From: Chrysomallon squamiferum
Taxonomy: Eukaryota; Mollusca; Gastropoda; Neomphalida; Peltospiridae
Assembly: GCA_012295275.1 (NCBI GenBank)
Contig: CM022671.1
Location: 16,069,456 to 16,081,955 of the forward strand
Direction of reading: 5' to 3'
DNA length: 12,500 bases
Numbering within the stretch: position 1 is the first letter of the stretch; each line of letters opens with the position of its first letter. A program made the translations under genes and the position numbers. The notes under the pieces are model-generated. The model made no database searches. It was given only the letters and a program-made list of their open reading frames with translations, and was not told where the DNA came from. Shown in pieces: positions 1 through 12,500 of this stretch.

Positions 1-705
1 TGACTGATATAAAAGTCTGATATACACTCTTTAAAGAAACATATATGCTAACTTGTTATCAGTTATTTAAATAGACATGCTAGCTTATATTAATTTTATA
101 AATGCACATTTTCTAGCGTGATATAAATTATTTAAAGCACACATGCTAAATAGGTATCATTTCTTTAAATATACATATGCTAGCTTCATATCAGTTCTTT
201 ATTTTAATAAACATATGCTAGCTTGATATCATTTATTTATATATATATATATACATAATACACATATGCTAGCTTGATATCAGTTATTTATATATATATA
301 TATATATATACTAGCTTTGATATCAATTCTTTAAATACCTATATACTAGATTGATGTAAATTCTTTCGATACGCATATTCTGATTTTAATCATTTTAAAA
401 ATACATATATGCTAGATTGAAATCTGATTCTTATGTCCACCTACAATAAGTATTCGCATCAGTTTAAAAACAAACCTCGTTCTTTGGTATCAGTTTTTAA
501 ATGCACGTGTGCTAGTTTGAGACAAATGTTAAAAGTACGCATGTACTAGTTTGAGATTAATGTTAAAAATACACAATTTAACTTCATATCAATTTTAGAA
601 ACACGCATTCTGGCCTATTGTAATTTAAAATTCATATAGTTTAATTGTATATTCATTTAACATAAACATGATAGTTTAATTCATACTTTAAAATACAAAA
701 TTTGG
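1..705. repeat. Degenerate 33-36 bp satellite/minisatellite, open at the left edge
   Basis: The unit has a core close to CATATGCTAGCTTGATATCA followed by a TTTAAATA-type spacer. Core variants recur near 46, 78, 111, 145, 178, 217, 266, 310, 346 and 410, and more diverged at about 510, 545, 580, 610 and 670. Some spacers have expanded into (TA)n (about 238-252 and 291-309). Decay increases to the right, so the array probably continues to the left of the window. Confidence 0.75.
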
Positions 706-1020
706 ACGTAAGAACTTTGTTATATAAGCTTAATTTTATATATTGTTTTCTTTTATATTTAAGGATGTATATAAATTTCGATATATTAATAATACAAGAG
801 AAAACCTATTTTACATACTACTACTACTACTAATAATAATAATACTAAAAAAAGTATATTTAAAAAGATAATAATAAAACAAAGTTTAATAGGATTATAA
901 AACAATTTTAATATCAAAACATCAAGTACTCATTTTTACTGTTTTATTAATTTAATGATACAAATACATTTTTTTCTCATTAAACAATAATGATTATATA
1001 ACAGCGTTGAATACTGTTAA
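706..1020. other. AT-rich spacer
   Basis: No gene or conserved motif seen. A short triplet run (ACT)n(AAT)n lies at about 817-845. Confidence 0.5.
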
Positions 1021-1133
1021 CAGCAGAGCCGAGTTTTGGCATCATAAATCAGTTTAAATGCAGTGGCGACTAATTGAAAAGTAGAGATCCTATGATCCTC
1101 AAGGTAATCTTCTAACCACTGAACTAAACCCGC
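1020..1133 (-). mobile_element. tRNA-derived SINE, degenerate head
   Basis: On the minus strand the sequence from 1133 reads GCGGGTTTAGTTCAGTGGTT and continues AGA. It contains TAGTTCAGTGG (1116-1126), a full match to the Pol III A-box TRGYNNARNGG. About 26 bases on come GAGGATCATAGG and a degenerate B-box-like GGATCTCTAC (1081-1090). This is the layout of tRNA-derived SINE promoters. The B box is decayed, so it is a relic and not a tRNA gene. The 3' boundary (near 1020) is a guess. Confidence 0.55.
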
Positions 1134-1740
1134 TATAAATCAGAAATACTACGAACAACTGCAACAACAGCTTTAAAAACCATTTGTTCTTGTCAGCATT
1201 TTCCTTCTAAAATTGCAAGCAGTTTTCGAGATTTTTATTCATTTTTAATCATTTAATTGACGTGAAAATCTCGTTTGATTGTTTCCAGTATCACGAAGAC
1301 GTTATTAGTGTAATACAACCCAGCTATTGACTATCAGATCTGTGTCTACGTGGGATATTGCACAATCTTTTCTCATGCTTACTTCCATTTTAACACACAC
1401 ACACACACACACTGACACACACAAGCACACATTTACATGCACATGTGTAAAAACACATACACATACATACAAATACACACAGAAAGACAGAAACTCACTT
1501 TAACATAGAAATAGATATATTTTCAGGAATTATAATATCGATAGCATAAACAATAAGAAAAACATAATAATACTAATAAGGATAATAATATAATATTAAT
1601 TTATATGATAATGTTGATGATAATGATTATAATAAGGATAATTTGTAAGATTACACTACCAATAAAAAAGTAACAGTGTTCTGAAGCTAACGAGTAAACG
1701 AGGTTGTCGTAGGTGTGAATGATGAGCGACTGATGGTCTG
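1134..1740. other. Upstream spacer of the protease gene
   Basis: AT-rich, with a CA array and CA-rich tail (1393-1490) and scattered AATAAT triplets. Any enhancer here is not recognisable. The last 60 bases before the TATA box are less AT-rich. Confidence 0.4.
1393..1412. repeat. (CA)n microsatellite
   Basis: Pure CA run, followed by interrupted CA-rich sequence to about 1480. Confidence 0.85.
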
Positions 1741-1748
1741 TATAAGAG
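1741..1748 (+). promoter_or_regulatory. TATA box of the protease gene
   Basis: TATAAGAG lies 64 bases before the start codon. A pyrimidine/CAGTCT initiator-like sequence sits about 30 bases further on (A at 1771), the usual spacing for a TATA-driven Pol II promoter. This implies a very short 5' leader of about 34 bases. Motif reading only. Confidence 0.5.
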
Positions 1749-1770
1749 ATAATCTGGATAAATAATGCAC

Positions 1771-1804
1771 AGTCTCTGCCCGCTCTCTACATCACTGGGT
1801 TACA
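1771..1804 (+). other. Probable 5' UTR
   Basis: The leader runs from the inferred initiator to the first ATG. It has no upstream ATG and is less AT-rich than its surroundings. The ATG context has A at -3, which is favourable. The start point is inferred from TATA spacing. Confidence 0.4.
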
Positions 1805-9398
<7,594 letters not shown>

Positions 9399-9520
9399 TA
9401 CACAAAAAAAACTCGCGTTTACTGGTGGCCACAGAAAAAGGATGCAACGGTTTTGTGCTGTACATTACGTGTATATTGCTTTCTAATGGAATTCGAAAAA
9501 AATAAACTTAAAACGTTTAT
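9399..9520 (+). other. 3' UTR (end approximate)
   Basis: Short tail from the stop codon to shortly after the AATAAA at 9501. The cleavage position is inferred from the usual 10-30 base spacing. Confidence 0.5.
9501..9506 (+). promoter_or_regulatory. Poly(A) signal AATAAA
   Basis: Canonical hexamer about 100 bases after the stop codon. In AT-rich DNA such hexamers occur by chance, but this one is correctly placed. Confidence 0.6.
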
Positions 9521-10260
9521 TTGGAAAAAAACCAAAAACCTATATAATAGAATTACTGGAAAAAGAAAAAAGTTTGCTTTCAGTTGACATTTGATTTGTC
9601 TTGAAAATGGCTAGTCCTTTTTTTTCTCTTTTTCGTTTAGAAATATTGTCTTCTTTTTTGTTCTGTCGTTTTCTTTCTCTTTCTTTCTTTCTTTCTTTCT
9701 TCCTTTCTTTCTTCTTGTCATCTCTACTATTATTTCACCTTATAATGAATAACGATAATAACATTGCAGCTGTATTACGGTCATCATTTTCCTACTTTAA
9801 TCCATCATTTATTACAAAAACAACTCTTGTTTTATACGTCAAGATTAAATTCGAGATCAATTTCCTACCCTGCAATTTCCTACCCTGGCCGACAGTGCTA
9901 GATAAATACTAACTGTGATTCAGAAAGAAATGTAAAAATAACGAAAACTGCCCATAACCAGGACCAAAGTGTTAAAAAAAAGAAATTGTTAATTTTTATT
10001 TTTATTTTTAAATAATCCATGATTCCAACGAAATAGTCCAAAAAGATTTATTGAATATCGTTGAGCGTGATGCCAAGAGGATGTGTTGAGTATAGGACAC
10101 GCCTAAGAAGCGACAGTTATTTAATTTGAAGAAAAACTCAAGAACATTCTGGAAGCAGGAGTGGGAGATACGTTTTAATGCACTAAAAATGATTGTTTGA
10201 GTTCAGAACGTGAACTGAAGTAAAGATAAATTTGAGAATTACGTTGATTTTTTTTTGTTT
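9521..10260. other. Downstream spacer
   Basis: AT-rich with a CTTT-rich tract at about 9670-9714 and a short tandem duplication of CAATTTCCTACCCTG near 9859-9887. An open frame at 9601-9912 is created by the pyrimidine tract. No gene seen. Confidence 0.45.
9899..9944 (+). repeat. Dispersed repeat, copy 2
   Basis: Partner of 8865-8910, downstream of the gene, same orientation. Both contain a TGTAAAAATAA block. Confidence 0.45.
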
Positions 10261-10264
10261 AAGG

Positions 10265-10410
10265 ATCTTCATAAGCACATAAACACACTCAAACTTGAAA
10301 CACATAAACACACTCAAACTGAAACCCATACACTCATAAGCACATTCCAACCTGAAGCACACACACACACACACAAACGGACATACACACATGCACATAA
10401 ACACACCCTT
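10265..10410. repeat. CA-rich minisatellite
   Basis: A 24-25 bp unit (CACATAAACACACTCAAACT plus GAAA) is repeated at 10276 and 10301, with a diverged third copy, then a pure CA run (about 10357-10373). Confidence 0.7.
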
Positions 10411-10852
10411 CCACGTTTAATAAACTGTGTATTAAAAACAAGAAAAAAAACCTCTGAAACTCAAAGTCGTTCGGAAATACGCAAAATCGAAATCATGTAT
10501 TAAATGAAATTGGTTGATTTTTTTATTTCAGACTGCTGATATTTGGTTAATGCAAAGGTTAAAAAAAAAAAGAAGTAAATAAATAATATTTTTTGTTTAT
10601 TTTTATTTTATTGCTTTTCTGTTACTATTCAATTTTCAAACTTCTGTTGGGTTTATCTGCGTATTCTGTTCTTATGTAAAACATCGTCTGTATAAATGAA
10701 GTTTATAATCTGTAATCAAAGAAAGAGGTTTACGTGGGAGGGGTTATAAAGGCGGAGCCGTGATTTCAGAAAAGAAAAAGTGCCGTGATGGCAGAATTTG
10801 AATTTTTCAAGATTCATTAAATTTCATCAAGAGAAAAAAAAAAAGAAAAATT

Positions 10853-10888
<36 letters not shown>

Positions 10889-10998
10889 AAAAGATAAAAG
10901 AATACGAAAGAAAAAAAAAACAACAAAAAAAAGTAAATGAATGAAGGAATGACAGAAAAGTACCACGTACTGAATCCAAATTAGTAGTCAAGTTTTTG
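10411..10998. other. AT-rich spacer with poly(A)
   Basis: Includes an A-rich block (about 10838-10920). A TATAAA in a locally GC-rich setting (10745-10750) is followed by an ATG at 10788 that opens only ten codons. No credible gene. Confidence 0.4.
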
Positions 10999-11062
10999 AT
11001 ATAACGAGTTCAGGATACGCGACCTCGCTACTCTAAACGTCTAAAATCTTGGCCACTCTGTT
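10998..11062 (-). mobile_element. Second tRNA-derived SINE-like head, degenerate
   Basis: On the minus strand TGGCCAAGATT (11055-11045) followed by TTAGACG matches 9 of 11 A-box positions plus the usual TTAGA flank. Further on GAGGTCGCG (11026-11018) resembles the T-arm sequence found before a B box, but the B box itself is not intact. Weaker than the copy near 1100. Confidence 0.35.
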
Positions 11063-11580
11063 TTACACGTTGATCTAATTTGTTACAATGTGATGAAGAG
11101 ACAGAAAATCAATGCACGTAACTTGTATTAATGTGATACCAAAGTCACAAACAAACTGCTGTTGAAGGTCACGTTATTTTATCAAACGATACCATAGAAA
11201 GCTGTCACGTCTGATTACGAAGCTATGGTGAAATGTCTGGTGATGCAATTATGACGCAATTTCTCGTCAGATGTTGTTATCTAACCACGCATCGAACTGC
11301 CAAGGACATCGATTTTAAGAAATATCGTTTCTGGAGAAAGATTGACAGCTGCAAAAAATCAGTAAAATCAGTAACTAATTACTTATTACTGACATTCGAA
11401 ATTTTGTCTTGTAGAATCATTTCTTTGCCTTCGTCAGAAACCTACATAACCCAGTGACTTAAAGAATTTCATCGTTGACGGAAAAAAATCCCCAAAATAT
11501 CGTAATAATGTTAGTCGCAATGATGAGATACGGTTCAAGGTTTTGTTTTAAAATGCAAGTAAAAAAGAAATAAAAATACA
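11063..11580. other. Spacer, no recognised gene
   Basis: An open frame of 74 codons at 11233-11457 has no domain, signal peptide or splice support and is about what chance gives. Base composition is slightly less AT-rich than elsewhere. Confidence 0.4.
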
Positions 11581-11585
11581 TTCTA

Positions 11586-11690
11586 TTCCATCTGTCTGTC
11601 TGGTTATTACCTATCTTTCTCTCTGTCTGTCTGTCGTTTGTATATCTATCAATCCATCTACCTATGAATTGTCTATCTAATCTATTCATA
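11586..11690. repeat. Interrupted (TCTG)n / (TATC)n tetranucleotide tract
   Basis: TCTG units at about 11590-11600 and 11620-11635, then TATC/CATC units to about 11685. Confidence 0.75.
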
Positions 11691-11912
11691 TTCATATGAT
11701 ATAACGATATTTGTTAGTAATTATCATCCACCCTTCGACCATTATTAATATTTTGTCACCGTCCTTTCATCCCGCCATCCGCCCCAAGTTGTTACAATAC
11801 ACAGCTGTGTGTGCAGCTGTCTCAGTGTCACCATACATCATCACAGACGACAGAAAAGTGAGTTTTACATAATGATCCATGGTTATGTTACTGAGTGAGC
11901 TTAGCATTTACC

Positions 11913-12058
<146 letters not shown>

Positions 12059-12129
12059 GTGTGTGTTTAACAACGATCGTTTAAAATGAAGTATTAACAC
12101 TAAGATTTAGAACTGTTTGTTATTTACAG

Positions 12130-12260
12130 AAGGAACTGAGTTACTGAATCATTGTCAGAAAATTATTTCAAATCCTAACGCAGCTGGTCAGAACAGTCTC
12201 TGTACAAGTGTTACAACATCTTCGCTAATCGCAAAAAATGTTGAGAACAGACACACACAC
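12130..12260 (+). other. Exon-like segment, unconfirmed
   Basis: After TGTTATTTACAG the frame from 12132 is open and of mixed composition (GTELLNHCQKII..., two Cys) for about 40 codons before it runs into CA-repeat sequence. Upstream, a strong donor-like AAAA|GTGAGT sits at 11858, so 11858-12129 could be an intron holding the CT array. No domain is recognised and no good donor follows. It may be chance. Confidence 0.15.
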
Positions 12261-12418
12261 ACATACACACGCACACACAGAGTGATAGATAATTTTTGGT
12301 TATCATGTATCAACACTATTAAATATATGTACTAATTAGATAATCACTGGTAATCAATAAATCTTTAGTTATTGTGTTTAAAATGTGTGTATTTGCGTGT
12401 GTGTGTGTGAGTGTGTGT
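12250..12418. repeat. CA tract and facing TG tract
   Basis: CA-rich at about 12250-12279 and TG-rich at about 12384-12418, separated by about 105 bases; they could pair as an inverted repeat. The rest of the right end is AT-rich with nothing recognised. Confidence 0.6.
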
Positions 12419-12500
12419 ATGCTCAGACACATACATACTACATAGAAATACATATATATCGCATATGTATTATAGTTTTGTTATTGTTGTTTATGGTGAT

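Noticed and set aside
1-705. CRISPR-like array
   Set aside because: Repeats are degenerate without unique spacers, and the window is clearly eukaryotic.
1081-1133. Functional tRNA gene on the minus strand
   Set aside because: The A box is good but the B box is degenerate and no full cloverleaf can be drawn; a SINE relic fits better.
10745-10820. TATAAA with short ATG frame as a second gene
   Set aside because: Only ten codons before a stop and no sign of splicing; TATAAA is common in this base composition.
11233-11457. 74-codon open frame
   Set aside because: No recognisable motif, splice context or signal; length is within chance.

Overview
This window looks like nuclear DNA from an invertebrate animal, most probably a mollusc or a close lophotrochozoan relative. 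It is very AT-rich, has long introns with GT..AG boundaries, carries several dinucleotide arrays (some over 100 bp), minisatellites and two probable tRNA-derived SINE heads, and contains one multi-exon secreted serine protease gene. The lineage is inferred from overall style; no diagnostic gene was seen.

The gene runs on the + strand from about 1741 (TATA box) to about 9520 (after the poly(A) signal). Exon 1 (1805-1880) encodes a signal peptide. Exon 2 (5458-5604) encodes a compact six-cysteine module ending in CC, with defensin-like or clip-like spacing. Exon 3 (6484-6561) is a Thr/Ser-rich linker. Exon 4 (6898-7075) holds the activation site RRKR|IVGG and the catalytic His. A damaged or mis-sequenced exon 5 is proposed at 7313-7395. 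Exon 6 (7872-8137) holds the catalytic Asp, exon 7 (8645-8778) the 182-191 region, and exon 8 (9228-9398) GDSGGP and the C-terminus. The catalytic triad and all ten expected protease-domain cysteines are present. The S1 pocket is not trypsin-like (Gly at 189). The domain order (signal, small disulfide module, linker, S1 protease) recalls arthropod clip-domain proteases of clotting and immune cascades.

The weak point is between exons 4 and 6. The stretch from just after the catalytic His to the HPSY strand is recognisable at 7313-7395, but only if the reading frame changes once inside it. Either the base sequence has a one-base error, or this copy is broken, or the exon is skipped, which stays in frame but loses about 28 residues. 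The same intron carries a minisatellite that repeats splice-donor-like GTAAGTT and an acceptor-like CACAG segment, and seems to share sequence with the candidate exon.

Region by region: 1-700 is a degenerate 33-36 bp satellite; 700-1740 is AT-rich spacer with a SINE head and a CA tract; 1741-9520 is the protease gene, whose introns hold microsatellites, two local tandem duplications and a palindromic GC-rich island at 4366-4430; 9520-12500 is spacer with microsatellites, a second SINE-like head and a weak exon-like pair at the right end that may or may not belong to a further gene.
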